DNA of 64,000 nt from Sanghuangporus weigelae (taxonomy: Eukaryota; Basidiomycota; Agaricomycetes; Hymenochaetales; Hymenochaetaceae): NCBI GenBank assembly GCA_033182465.1, contig CP137320.1:1302001-1366000 (forward strand), written 5' to 3'. The position numbers were made by a program, and so were the translations under genes. Under the pieces are notes generated by a model that did no database searches, was not told where the DNA came from, and saw only the letters and a list, made by a program, of their open reading frames with translations. Below are positions 12,666-23,577 of the stretch, piece after piece. Position 1 is the first letter of the stretch. Each line of letters opens with the position of its first letter.

Positions 12666-13674
12666 GCGCGCTGATCGGGCTGGCGGTGATTGGCGCGGCG
12701 CATCATCATCGGGCGCGCTCGGATCGCTAAGTGGTCGCACCACACGAATATGAAACGTCAGGGGAGGCAATAATACTAAAAGGGGAATACGCGAGTGGCC
12801 GCCGCGTCCGACAATCGGACTCGGCGCACGAAGCAGCATGCTATGAACATGAAACGTGGTACCTGGGACCTTGTAAAACCACTACCCGACGTCGGATAAG
12901 CCAATCAACAGGAGCCGACGAATATTCCATCGGCTATACGGTTCGATATCCTTCCGCCGCCATAGCCGATACATCCGCTGCAACGTTCCCGGCGCCCGCG
13001 TATCAGAAAGTGCGGCTGGCCAAGCATACTCGGTTTGGGAAGTCTTCGAAGGACGGGAGGCGGCGGACGTATTGGTTGAGCCGCGAATCAAGGAGCGGCG
13101 GTTTGGAAGGTCTTAAGGAGCGGCGGAGGTGTAGCGGTCGCCGCACGATGGTATACTGTACGGAGTACTGAGGGGCCTGTACCGACGTACTGGTACAGGC
13201 AAGTGCGGCGCACTACACCGGTGTCACCGCTTCACATCTCTGGGCGGCCTCCCCAAACCATCTTGGCATCATAGACGAGGTACTCAGATCCTCTAGACTT
13301 TTCAAACCGAGTACGCTTGGCCAGCTGCGTCTTCCGATATGTGGGCGCTTGGGACATTGCGGCGGACGTATCCGCTACAGCGGCAGAAGTATATCGAACC
13401 GTACAGCCGATTGAATGTTTGTCAGCTCCCGTCAATTGGTTTATCTGACGTTGGCTAGAGGTTTTACAAGGTCCAAGGTACCACGTTTCATGTTCATACT
13501 ATGCCGCTTCGCGTGCCAAGTCCATTGTCGGATGCGGCGGCCACTAGCGTATTCCCCACTTTAGTATTATTGCCTCCCCTGACGTTTCATATTCGTGTGG
13601 TGTGACCACTTAGCGATCTAAGCACGCCCGATGATATGATGTGCCGTGCCAATCGCCACCAGCCCGATCGGCAC

Positions 13675-15190
13675 TGAAACTCCTGTGGGTGTTCTGATAC
13701 CGGACAGGGAATGTAAAGTTCGAGGGGCTGCCCTAGAATACCTTTGAGTGGTCAGCAGAGAGTTACACCTAGACCAAAGGTAAGCAGAAATGAAGGGATA
13801 AGGGAATATATGAGGGAAAGATTGTATGAGGGCTGAGGAATGCGTGGGAAGTGCTCGAGGAAGGGTCCCGAGGATGGACTTCTCCTGAGATTGATGGTGG
13901 CGGTGTGAAGGCTAAATCGACTCTCCGGCTCAACTGCAAGCTCTGGACTAAAGCCGACAAACACAAGGCATAAGAACTAATCTAAACTTATGCTACGCTA
14001 GTCGAACCACCAACCCAAATGTGACTAATTGACCAGGCTAACACACCGGGAAGCGACGGCAGCCAATTTCACTCATAGTCTAAAGTGTCAGAACGTGATA
14101 CGATGGACAAGGAAGGATAACTAGGTGGGTCGAAACGTGATATGAGGCACAGAGGGACTATATGGTGATGGAAAGGGATGATATGGTGTCCTTTTCTGAC
14201 AACAGTGGAGAGGGGAAGGTGTTGCAAGACCAAAGGCACGCGGCATGCTAAGTAACGGGGTTACGAGCAAAACCAGCAAAACAGATCAGAACACGTAAGG
14301 GGGTTTCGGTACGGGTGATTGGTTTGAGAGGAGTCCTTTACACAAACACAGCAAACTATACAAACGTACAAACGGCTCTGCTGCAAAGAGAGATCACTGA
14401 TCGACTGTACAGAACACGAAATATTGTATATTAGACTTTAGAGACGAGAGAGTCCACTATGAACAAGTAGAACTCAAAGCTGGGGGACTTGAGACGATCT
14501 GAGAACTGCTCAGCTCCAACTAAGCTGTCCCCCCACTATAAGAGTCGTGCTATATTTATACTAAACGTCCAAGACTGAGCCTCCTTTCGGTCAGAGAACA
14601 TAAGCCATAAGAAAAAGGGGAATGCATATCACTCTCTGCAAAGGAGAGGGGAACACATATTACTATCTACAAAGGAGAGGGGCGCATAGGAATGGTTAAG
14701 GGACACATAAAGCAGAAAGAAACAATACTAAGCATGATCGGAACGAGAGCATATAGAAATAAAAGGGACGCATATAGAAAGGTGAGGGCACAAGCAAAAC
14801 CTTCGGAACCGGGTGTCTTTGAGCGGAATGAGTCGGAACTTGGGGAAAGGACTTGGAAAGGCCTCGGCTAGCTTAATAAGGCAAATCTGCAACATTTTGA
14901 ATGGGAGAGGGACTGTGGACGACGTTACAGGGTCAAATCTCTTTGTCAGGAGTACAGATCTGAGATCCGGAGACTTGTGATTGATGCGTGTAGGATCGTT
15001 GCGTGATTCTTCCGCCGTGTCTGATATGATGGCCAATCACGGAATGGTGCACGTGCCATTTAGACTATGGCATTCTTGCTAAGTCCACTTGTTCCAGTGA
15101 AACCAGTCAAAACTGGGCGAAACCAGTCAGAACACCGCAGAACTAGTCATAACGACTTCGTACGCTCCCAAGCTTTGGTCTTACTCTTCA
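13675..15190 (-). mobile_element. LTR-like element, family A, copy A1 (reverse, 1516 bp)
   Basis: On the minus strand it starts TGAAGAGTAAG and ends GGAGTTTCA. The flanks are GCAC (13671-13674) and GTGC (15191-15194), both CpG-decay products of GCGC. Uninterrupted host sequence is visible in E4 near 11895-11912. The layout matches A2 and A3: a TATAAATATAG promoter-like box in the middle and no coding region. Probably a solo LTR. Confidence 0.85.
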
Positions 15191-15270
15191 GTGCACGCCC
15201 ATGTCTTGGCAGCTTCATGGCGTGCCCCGATCTTCAGGCCCACCCCGATTGCGTGCCTGTGACGTGCCGT

Positions 15271-17071
15271 TGTAGTGCACTAGCTCCTCCTGTGCCAGTA
15301 CACTCATACTATGACTCCCTCCCACTACAGATACCATATCCCAGTGCCACCTACACCTCAGAGTATGAGGGCATACTCTTACTGCACTCGAGACACCATT
15401 TGAGCATGTTTTCACCAATTCCAGCACATGTACTGTACTGCGGCGCCCTCCTAAGGCCCAGATCGATCCGCCGATGGCTCTCCAACACTCAGACAGGTCT
15501 GCTGATAACTCCTACCCAGCACCAGGCACTATAGGACACATCTCTCAGTGACTACAGGCTGCCGATCTTTTAATTTACCGTATATACAGCCTTGTGGCGA
15601 CTCTGGGTGCCTCTGAGTCGGCCCCCTATGGTGCTGATCAATGCAGCGGACACTCAGACATCCTCAGGTACCTTCGCCGATGCCTCCTACAGCTTACCAA
15701 GTAGTCCCCCATTGCCTAGGGAGCTATACATTGTCATATGTGCTTACATGCCTCATTACGACGCATCTGCCACCAGTCCGGCAGTCCCCCGCAGCACTGC
15801 CGCTCCAGCCACTCATATTAGTCACTAGGGATCGCCCACACTCTGTGTTGAGTGCCGCCGATGCATCGGACACCTCAGGGACATTAACTGATGCGCCCTT
15901 TGTCTCATATACGTGATATTAGCCTCCGATTATCGGTTCTGACGTTTCCTAACTTCCCCCTGATGTGGCGGCCCCCATTAGACCATGTATGGAAGGTAGG
16001 CATGTGGTACATTGGTGTGCCAAGCTGCCGACTTGCGCTGCCAAGCCCAACTCCGCTGGCGCCCATATTATTGCAGATACTCGATATTCTATGCTATTGG
16101 ACACCTCCCTCACATTGCTGCTTACAGATTTCACCTGGGCACTCTGGCAGCAGCCCTTGGCAACCCAGATGACTCAGGAGATGTTGTCAGACAGTAGGAC
16201 ATGTCGGCAACAGCAGCAGAGTATATATAGAGCTTATATTAGGTTGGTAGAGAAGAGAGGTCATCTTAGAGGAAGAGAGCATGTACCAGACCGAGCACCG
16301 GAGTTCGAGATATCCCTCACTCTGAGTCTCCCCTCATGTACTGAGCTCCCCCCTTGACTATATACTACCTTTGACATCTCCTCTTGCTTGACTCACCATT
16401 CTACTTGCCTTCGCCGCCTCTGATATGCCTCGGCCGCTCTGACATTCAGTGAGTGAGTAGAAGCTCGGGATTTAACCCTGAGCTTCCTCCACCCCTCTTG
16501 TACCTCGTCGGCACCCCTCTATCTGACGTCGGCGACCTAGGCTTCCTATCAGACCCCTCTTTGGCACCCTTTCCAGCCTTTTACCCCAGCTTAGTCTATA
16601 TACTCATCTTATACAGTCCTTTTCTTTCACCTATCACATTTATGCTACTTCGGCGGACTCGTGTGGCCTCCCCCTCATTCCTGTACCCCTCTATTTGACA
16701 TCAGCGGCTATCCAGTGACACAGGCATCATATCAGACGACCCAGCGGCACCTTCTCCACCCACTCACTCCATTTTATCCTTTATATTTGTCTTATACGAT
16801 CCATATCTTCCTGTGACCGAGTTTATACCACATTGGCAGCCTCCTGTGATCCCCCCTTTCGAGTGGCGGCCCTATTAGCTCATTCCTTTCATACTGTGTC
16901 ATCCCTATACCCATCCATTATATCTCCGACAGTTCCTGGCACCTGCCGGGTAGTGGGGATTTAGAGTCTGATAGTGTCGGCATCCCGTTTTCGGAGGTTT
17001 CTTCATACATTCAGCACCCTTAGTAGGACGGACATTGGTAGCACCTTCAGAGACACACACCACCCACTACA
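15271..17071 (-). mobile_element. LTR-like element, family B, copy B3 (reverse, 1801 bp)
   Basis: A complete copy. The plus strand begins TGTAGTGCAC and ends CACCCACTACA, flanked by perfect CCGT duplications (15267-15270, 17072-17075) inside E3. The empty site is seen in E4 near 11975-11990, where GCGCCGTCACTGTCGCC is uninterrupted. It lacks the 18-bp array of B1. This is the cleanest intact reference for family B in the window. Confidence 0.9.
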
Positions 17072-17098
17072 CCGTTACCGTCGCCGCCTCTGTTATGC

Positions 17099-18581
17099 TG
17101 AAGAGTAAGACTAAAGCTTAGGAGCATACGAAGTCGTTACGACCAGTTTTGCAGTGTTCCGACTGGTTTCGCCCGGTTTTGACTGGTTTCGCTAGAACAA
17201 GTGGACTTAGCAAGAATGCCATAGTCTAAATGGCACATGCACCATTCTGTGATTGGCCATCATATCAGACACGGTGGAAGAATCACACAACGATCCTACA
17301 CACATCAATCACAAGTCTCCAGATCTCAGATCTGTACTCCTGACAAAGAGATTTGACCCTGCAATGTCGTCCACAGTCCCTCTCCCATTCAAAATGTTGC
17401 AGATTTGCCTTGTTAAGCTAGCCGAGGCCTTTCCAAGTCCTTTCCCCAAGTTCCGACTCATTCCGCTCAAAGACACCCGGTTCCGAAGGTTTCGCTTGTG
17501 CCCTCACCTTTCTATATGCGTCCCTTTTATTTCTATATGCTCTCGTTTCGATCATGCTTAGTATTGTTTCTTTCTGCTTTATGTGTCCCTTAACCATTCT
17601 TATGTGCCCCTCTCCTTTGTAGATCGTGATATGCGTTCCCTTTTTTATAGCTTATGTTCTCTGACCGAAAGGAGGCTCAGTCTTGGACGTTTAGTATAAA
17701 TATAGCACGACTCTTATAGTGGGGGGACAGCTTAGTTGGAGCTGAGCAGTTCTCAGATCGTCTCAAGTCCCCCAGCTTTGAGTTCTACTTGTTCATAGTG
17801 GACTCTCTCATCTCTAAAGTCTAATATACAATATTTCGTGTTCTGTACAGTCGATCAGTGATCTCTCTTTGCAGCAGAGCCGTTTGTACGTTCGTATAGT
17901 TTGCCATGTTTGTGTAAAGGACTCCTCTCAAACCAATCACCCGTACCGAAACCCCCTTGCGTGTTCTGATCTGTTTCGCTGGTTTTGCTCGTAACCCCGT
18001 TACTTAGCGTGCCGTGTGCCTTCGGTCTCACAACACCTTCCCCTCTCCATTGTCATCGGAAAAGGACACCATATCATCCCTTTCCATCACCATATAGCCC
18101 CTCCATCCCTCGCATCACATTTCGACCCACCTAGTTATCCTTCCTTGTCCATTGTATCGTGTTCTGACACTTTAGACTATGAGTGAAATTGGCTGCCGTC
18201 GCTTCCCAGTGTGTTAGCCTGGTCGATTAGTCACATTCGGGTTGGTGGTTTGACTAGCATAGCTTAAGTTTAGATTAGTTCTTGCGCCTTGTGTTTGTCG
18301 GCTTTAGTCCAGAGCTCGCAGTTGAGCCGGAGAGTCGATTTAGCCTTCGCACCGCCACCATCAATCTCGGGAGAAGTCCATCCTCGGGACCCTTCCTCGA
18401 GCACTTCCCATGCATTCCTCAGCCCTCATATAACCTTTCCCTCGTATATTCTCTTATCCCTTCATTTCCGCTTACCTTTGGTCAAAGGTGTAACTCTCTG
18501 CTGACCACTCAAAGGTATTCTAGAGCAGCCCCTCGAACTTTATATTCTCTGTCCGGTATCAGAACGCCCACAGGAGTTTCA
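17099..18581 (+). mobile_element. LTR-like element, family A, copy A2 (1483 bp)
   Basis: It starts TGAAGAGTAAG and ends GGAGTTTCA, with flanks ATGC (17095-17098) and ACGC (18582-18585), ancestral ACGC. The empty site is visible in E4 near 11990-12010. Together with A1 it forms a large inverted repeat around B3, which arose from two separate insertions and not from inversion. A frame of about 70-110 codons near the 3' end recurs in A1 and A3 but resembles no known protein. Confidence 0.9.
17695..17705 (+). promoter_or_regulatory. TATA-like core promoter of A2
   Basis: TATAAATATAG lies about 600 bp into the element, with a G-rich run (GTGGGGGGACAG) about 25-35 bp downstream. The same box occurs in A1 and A3, with one change in A3. 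Position and conservation fit a U3/R border of an LTR. Activity is inferred. Confidence 0.45.
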
Positions 18582-19062
18582 ACGCTTGTCACCAGTATTC
18601 CCCAGTATATATAGACCTCATGTATGTAGTGTCCAAGGGAAGTCCAGAATAGATCCAAGTGCACTTCTCTCCTCTCTGTTAGTCACTTCGCTCCCTATCG
18701 CCTCCACCGAGGACCACGCGCCGATGCAAGACTCCGCTCCCATTTAGATAATAATAGGGGCACGTGCTTCCCTGCCACTGCGCAAGTGATCAGTGGAGTT
18801 ACCCCCAATCCTGAGAGTCGGCAACGCCATCGCCCTCTTGACAATCAGAGACACTGTTGCTCTCCTGGTAATTGGTGACACCGTTGCTCTCCTGGTAATC
18901 GGCGACACCGTCGCTCTACTACTTATCAACAATGCCAAGACCTTACACTCAATCGCCGACCGAGCTCTCTTCATGGTGATTGACGTCGTCATCAATCTCT
19001 TAGTGATCGTTGGCACCTCTGTCCCGTGCGCTATCAGCGGCACCCCTCCGTACACCGACCGT

Positions 19063-20505
19063 TGTAAGATCAATAGGGTGGGTGGACGATCGGACTAGGT
19101 CTATAGGTGCGATCCTAGCAGGCTAGGGCATTTGATCCTATAGCGAGCGAGCGAGAACGAATCGGGGAAACCGAACAAAGAAGGGTGATCCGGAAGACTC
19201 CCTTGAGACAGACCGAGACTCCGGCCTACTCTGTGGGAACCGTGGATAGACGGAATACCTCCGGCCGGTACAGCCGGTGTGAACTATCTAAAAAGGGGGG
19301 AAAAGGGGGAGCGAATACACGTAGGCAAGATGTGATACTCAATGGTCATCTAGGGAGACCAATCCGGCCGTGCTGCGGTGAACCGAGTGAATACTTCGGC
19401 GACTTGATCACCTCAGAGATGAGTCGACGAAGAAAGAAGACAAGCTGAGAGTATCCAAGTCACCTCCGGGACGTCCGGACTAGTCTAGGCAAGGAAGACG
19501 AGACACCCAAGGCGGGTACTACAGCTTTCTATGACTGACAGAGTTGGTCGGGACGGTCTGAGAGGCTTCGGAACAGAGGATGTGTGCGCTGAACAGATCT
19601 CTGGTATTCACTATCTGAAAACTACGACATCTAGGCGGGTTTTATAGACTATGGGGGTCCAAAACATGTACAAAACGACTGATCTGGGACTGGGGGAGGA
19701 TCGTGACAAGACGTGAGGTGAAACGTAATAAAACCACAACAAGGAGCATGAAACCGACAAGACAGAAGTCTAGTGGACTACAGGAAACTGTGAAACGGGA
19801 TGAAATCATAGCAAGGAGTGTGAAATTGACACAATAAGGGTCAGACGGACTGCAAGGCAATGTGAAACAACATAAAAACTGTCCAGGATGGGTCCTCTGA
19901 ACCGCGCAACCAAGTCGGTGAACAAACCGGACGGAGAGATCGAACGGATGTACTAGTCGGCGAACTCCGATCGGAAGTCCGAACCTCGGAGACCACTTCG
20001 GCAAAGTCCGAACAATGGAGCGCACCTCGTGGAATGTCTGGGATGAAGGTACACGATCGTTGGGTACCTCAAAACAGGTCGGAATGATCCCTGGCGGTGT
20101 GAAATGCTGATGAAAAGGCCTAGGGTCCCTTCAGGAGTCTAGGTCCAGGCTTCGGAGTGCCGATATCTGCTCAGATGACTGAGGCGGAGGTCAGCGAGTG
20201 GTAGTGTGACAAAGTATGGACAACGAAATATGGCGTGGCGCCTATCGCGCAGTATTAACGGGTCTTCGGGGTCTTGGAATGTGACATATGTGCAATGGAA
20301 AGTGAAATGGGCTGAGCCAAGATATGTACGAAGTCTCGGGCGCGTCCTAAGGTATGGTGGACCGCTCGGAAGGATCGAATCAAGTCGTATACACCCTTTG
20401 TGACTGTTGGAGTCACTCGGGCAGGTGATACACCAGTGTGTTGGACACTGGTGAAGTATGTACAATACTCAACCGCTGACGCCCAGAATAGCGGTGTGCG
20501 CTACA
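19063..20505 (+). mobile_element. LTR-like element, family F, copy F1 (1443 bp)
   Basis: Starts TGTAAGATC, ends GTGCGCTACA, with perfect CCGT duplications (19059-19062, 20506-20509) inside E3. On its minus strand a CTATAAAACCC motif near 19650 could be a promoter. No coding region is recognised. Its first 330 bp or so are also found, reversed, at 23100-23427 upstream of an ORF, so F may be a non-autonomous relative of a larger element. Confidence 0.85.
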
Positions 20506-21692
20506 CCGTGTTCCAGTCTTTACGATCGAGCTCTCCGCCACGACTGAGCGTGCATTCCGATTGGTGGCAGTGCTTCCGGGTCAAATTGTTTGCTGCGGCA
20601 TCGAGCTGTCTAGGAGGCCTAGCCACGAGTTGCACCCTTTCTTACCTCTCCGATCTTTGATATTGCCGACGCCTCCCTGTGGTCGAACGCCACCGCCTTC
20701 GCCGCTGCTTAAGAGGGTCTAATAGTCTACAGCGGTCGCTGCACAATGGTATATTGTACAGAGTACTGAGGGGCCTGTACCGACATACCGGTACAGGCAA
20801 GTGCGGCGCTCTACACCAGAGCGCCCAGATGAAATCTGCAAGTGGCAACGTGAGGGAGACATCCAATGATATAGAATATCGAGTATCTGCAATAATACGG
20901 GCGCCAGCGGAGTTTGGCTTGGTGGCACGAGTCGGCGGCTTGGCATGCCAATGTACCACATGCCTACCTTCCATACATGGTCTAATGGGGGCCGCCGCAT
21001 CGGAGGGAAGTTAGGAAACGTCAGAGCCGATGATCGGAGGCTAATATCATATATATGAGACAAGGGATGCATCAGTCAGTGTTCCTGGGGTGTCCAATGC
21101 ATCAGCGGCACTCAATACAGAGTGTGGGCAATCCTTAGTGACTAATATGAGTGGCTGGAGCGGTGGTGCTGCGGGGGACTGCTGGATCGGTGCCAGATAT
21201 GTCGTAATGAGGCATGTAAGCACATATGACAATATATAGCTCCCTAGGCAATGGGGGACTACTTGGTAAGCTGTAGGAGGCATCGGCAAAGGTACCTGAG
21301 GATGTCTGAGTGTCCGCCGCATCAATCAGCACCATGGGGGGCCAACTCGGAGGCATCCAGAGTCGCCACAAGGCTGTATATATGGTAAATCGTAAGATCG
21401 GCAGCCTGTAGTCATTGAGAGATGTGTCCTATAGTGCCTGGTGCTGGGTAGGAGTTGTCAGCAGACCTGTCTGAGTGTTGGAGAGCCATCGGCGGATCGA
21501 TCTGGGCCTTAGGAGGGCACCGCAGTATAGTACATGTGCTGGAATTGGTGAAAACATGCTCAAATGGTGTCTCGAGTGCAGTAAGAGTATGCCCTCACAC
21601 TCTGAGGTGTAGGCAGCACTGGGATATGGTATCTGCAGTGGGAGGGAGTCATAGTATGAGTGTACTGGCACAGGAGGGACCAGTGCACTACA

Positions 21693-22450
21693 GTGTGCTC
21701 ACTTGCTAGTTCTTTAGATCTCGAAGAGAGCTTCGGAGAGAAGCGAGCTGTTGCATGCTCAGTATCTGGCCCGTATAGGTACTCACTATACTACAGATTA
21801 ACTGGTCTTTGTCAACAAAAGTGCTGTGATCCGTCGGGTGTTTCATCAGGGTTAAGCATGGGTGCTGGAAGGTAGTCAAGCATGTCGAAAGCAATTTTTT
21901 GTGTGCAAGACTAAGTGAGTTTGATCATGATGATGCTGTCTAGCATGTGATCAAGTGGCACCTCAATTATCCAGGTACTCTCTCTTACCTGCTATCAGCA
22001 TTGACAGCATGATTGACTGCATGGTGGTTCAGGGTGCTTTCAACATGAGACTCTTCACAGAATTCATCTCAGGTCTTCTTGATAAGATGAACCGCTTTCC
22101 TCTTCCATGGTCAGTCATTGTCATAGACAACTGCGCAATACACAAAGCTCCCAAGATCAGGGAGCTTATAGAATCTAGGTCATTTGCATTCTCTGTTATT
22201 CACAGTGATTTGTCTGATCTGATCTCTCTTTGTCTAGAGGCGCCAAGCTAGAATATCTGCCCCCATACTCGCCCAACTTCAATTCAATTGATCTTGCATT
22301 TTCTGTAATCAAGGCCAGGCTTTGAAGGCTGGGACAAAACAAGCAGAGTGGCGACTGGATCGTTTGCTAGCTGTACACGCAAGCATACTGCATTACTGCT
22401 CACAAAAGTTGCTCCAGGAAATGATTGGAAATTTTACAAAAAGTCCCTTA
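21693..22450 (+). pseudogene. Tc1/mariner-type (DDE_3) transposase, C-terminal catalytic part
   Basis: After a frame change the + strand reads ERSELLHAQYLARIGTHYT (about 21738), QLVFVDKSA with the first catalytic Asp (about 21805), RYSLLPAIS (about 21970), VIVIDNCAIHK with the second Asp (about 22114) and LEYLPPYSPNFNSID with the third acidic position (about 22250). This motif order is typical of DDE_3 transposases. Stops and frame changes break it. It is the direct continuation of 7286-7738 and was separated by the B2 insertion. Confidence 0.8.
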
Positions 22451-22674
22451 ATAAGGGTGGCGGAAAAGGGATAAATACCATATAATATTCTTTCCAGACC
22501 GCTTCATTGTATCGTACACAGCACAAAGAGACATAACTGTACAAAAAAGTTTTTTATGCAGAAAAGTTTTTGTGTGATTACATCTCGGTTTTGAGGTCAA
22601 AAAAAATGTAAGAGAAGGAAGTGACCAGAGAAGCCCAGTTGATACTCGACTGTCCTTCTTGAAGGTTAAGGGAG
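22451..22674. other. Non-coding, probable 3' flank of the mariner-like element
   Basis: AT-rich sequence with several short A and T runs and no gene. No inverted terminus matching the 4.5-5.2 kb side was recognised, so the right end of the mariner-like element is not defined. Confidence 0.35.
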
Positions 22675-23427
22675 ATGAAAGATGTGTCATTTCTGACAGG
22701 AAAAGGACGAATATATCAGGATGGGGGAAACCAAAATCCATTTCTAGTCACTGGAGACGTCGCAGGACTGATTGGGCCATACAATGAACTAGACCCCTCC
22801 CTTTGCTCGGTCGGATGTGGTTGGATTTGGTCTAGGATCAGATGGCTGCCCTTGATAGGATTCCTGATGCCCTTGCTGCGGGCTTGAAGGAAACTGGCTT
22901 GGTAGATTCCCTTGATGTCCATAGCCTGGCATAATGCCGCCAGAGAGATGATATGGAAGAGATGGGCCTCGCGCCACCACTGTCTCTGGTCCCAGAGAGG
23001 ATCTCTGAAACCGTAGCTGAATTGGGTAAGAATAAGAGGCAGGGTAAGGTGAATGAGATGGGTAATAGAAGTGCCCCTGAAATTGTTGGTTTGGTGGTAC
23101 ATAGGGGTTTGACATGTATTTGCTCCCCCTTCTCCCCTTTTTAGATAGTTCCCCCCTGCTCGGTCACAGAAGCACGGACCTAGATGCTCATTCACATCCT
23201 ATCCCTCTGACAGTTCACCCCGACTGTTCCGGCGGACCAATTCTGATCGATCGCTGCTCCCATAGAGTGGGTGAGAGTCTACCTCAGGGAAGTCCTCTGG
23301 ATCACCCTTCTTTGTTTGGTTACCCCGATTCGTTCTCGCTCGCTCGCTATAGGATTGAACACCCTAGCCTGCTAGGATTGCACCTACAGACCTAGTCCGA
23401 TTGACCACCCACCCTATCAATCATACA
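22675..23427 (-). mobile_element. Fragment of an F-related element with an internal ORF
   Basis: Read on the minus strand from 23427, about 330 bp match the first 330 bp of F1 (ATCGATAGGGTG-type start, CTATCTAAAAAGGGG box). Around 23110 the sequence diverges from F and an ATG-initiated frame begins. GCGG at 23428-23431 follows the terminus and fits the NCGN target pattern; the left border is not clear. This is probably a truncated copy of a coding relative of F. Confidence 0.55.
22789..23115 (-). CDS. Pro/Gln/Tyr-rich hypothetical protein in F-related element (108 aa)
   Basis: The frame opens with MSNPYVPPNQQFQGHFYYP and is rich in Pro, Ser, Tyr and Gln, with a late PSQFPSSPQQGHQESYQG stretch. 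It has no transmembrane segment or catalytic motif. Such low-complexity N-termini occur in retroelement Gag proteins, but the family is not recognised. The start follows directly on the F-like leader. It may be a truncated first part of a longer protein. Confidence 0.4.
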   Translation of the reverse strand: MSNPYVPPNQQFQGHFYYPSHSPYPASYSYPIQLRFQRSSLGPETVVARGPSLPYHLSGGIMPGYGHQGNLPSQFPSSPQQGHQESYQGQPSDPRPNPTTSDRAKGGV

Positions 23428-23577
23428 GCGGACCTTCGGAATTGCCAGTCACCAAGTCTAGTGACACACTTAGACCAGGCAATCACGTGATGCCGTATTG
23501 TACAAAACAAACTAAAGCAAGAAAAATGAAAATAATAATAATTAAAAGCGCTACCGTAGTGTACCCAGTCAACGAAC

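Larger units (their letters stand above)
10507..13217 (+). mobile_element. LTR-like element, family E, copy E2 (deletion derivative)
   Basis: Starts TGTAGACTATC, ends GGCGCACTACA, with perfect CCGG duplications (10503-10506, 13218-13221) inside E3. Compared with E1 and E3 it lacks the internal stretch between the TTTGGGAAGTC and TTGGTTGAGC boxes, so it is a shorter subtype. It is interrupted by E4 at 11353-12665. The inverted arrangement of E2, E3 and E4 explains the large palindromes at 10-13.6 kb. Confidence 0.85.
10170..20731 (-). mobile_element. LTR-like element, family E, copy E3 (reverse), host of five insertions
   Basis: Read on the minus strand it starts TGTAGACTATT at 20731 and ends GGCGCACTACA at 10170. 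The flanks are GTGG (10166-10169) and GCGG (20732-20735), ancestral GCGG. Its sequence survives in pieces: 20731-20510, 19062-18586, 17098-17076, 15270-15195, 13674-13222 and 10506-10170. It inserted into E1 in the opposite orientation, which makes 9905-10506 look like a hairpin. E2, A1, B3, A2 and F1 later inserted into it. Confidence 0.85.
8675..20815 (+). mobile_element. LTR-like element, family E, copy E1, expanded by nesting
   Basis: It starts TGTAGACTATC and ends GGCGCTCTACA. The flanks are CTGG (8671-8674) and CCAG (20816-20819), complementary decay products of CCGG. Removing it rejoins B sequence: GGCCGCT before, AGCGCCCAG after, as in uninterrupted copy B1 near 6300. E1 itself is 8675-10165 plus 20736-20815; the rest is E3. 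No protein is encoded. Confidence 0.85.
7739..21692 (+). mobile_element. LTR-like element, family B, copy B2, expanded by nested insertions
   Basis: It starts TGTAGTAGGTGG (7739) and ends GTGCACTACA (21692). The flanks are GCAT (7735-7738) and GTGT (21693-21696); both derive from GCGT by C-to-T on opposite strands. Its own sequence is only 7739-8670 and 20820-21692 (about 1.8 kb); the middle is the E1 insertion. Both flanks are one transposase gene, so B2 disrupted that gene before the later insertions. Confidence 0.85.

Noticed and set aside
12731-13171. 146-codon ORF in E2
   Set aside because: It crosses the GC-rich interior of an LTR-like element and is not kept in E1 or E3.
13675-18581. 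A 5-kb element with inverted terminal arms (A1 and A2 around B3)
   Set aside because: A1 and A2 have separate 4-bp TSDs in E3 and B3 has its own; the symmetry comes from three independent insertions.
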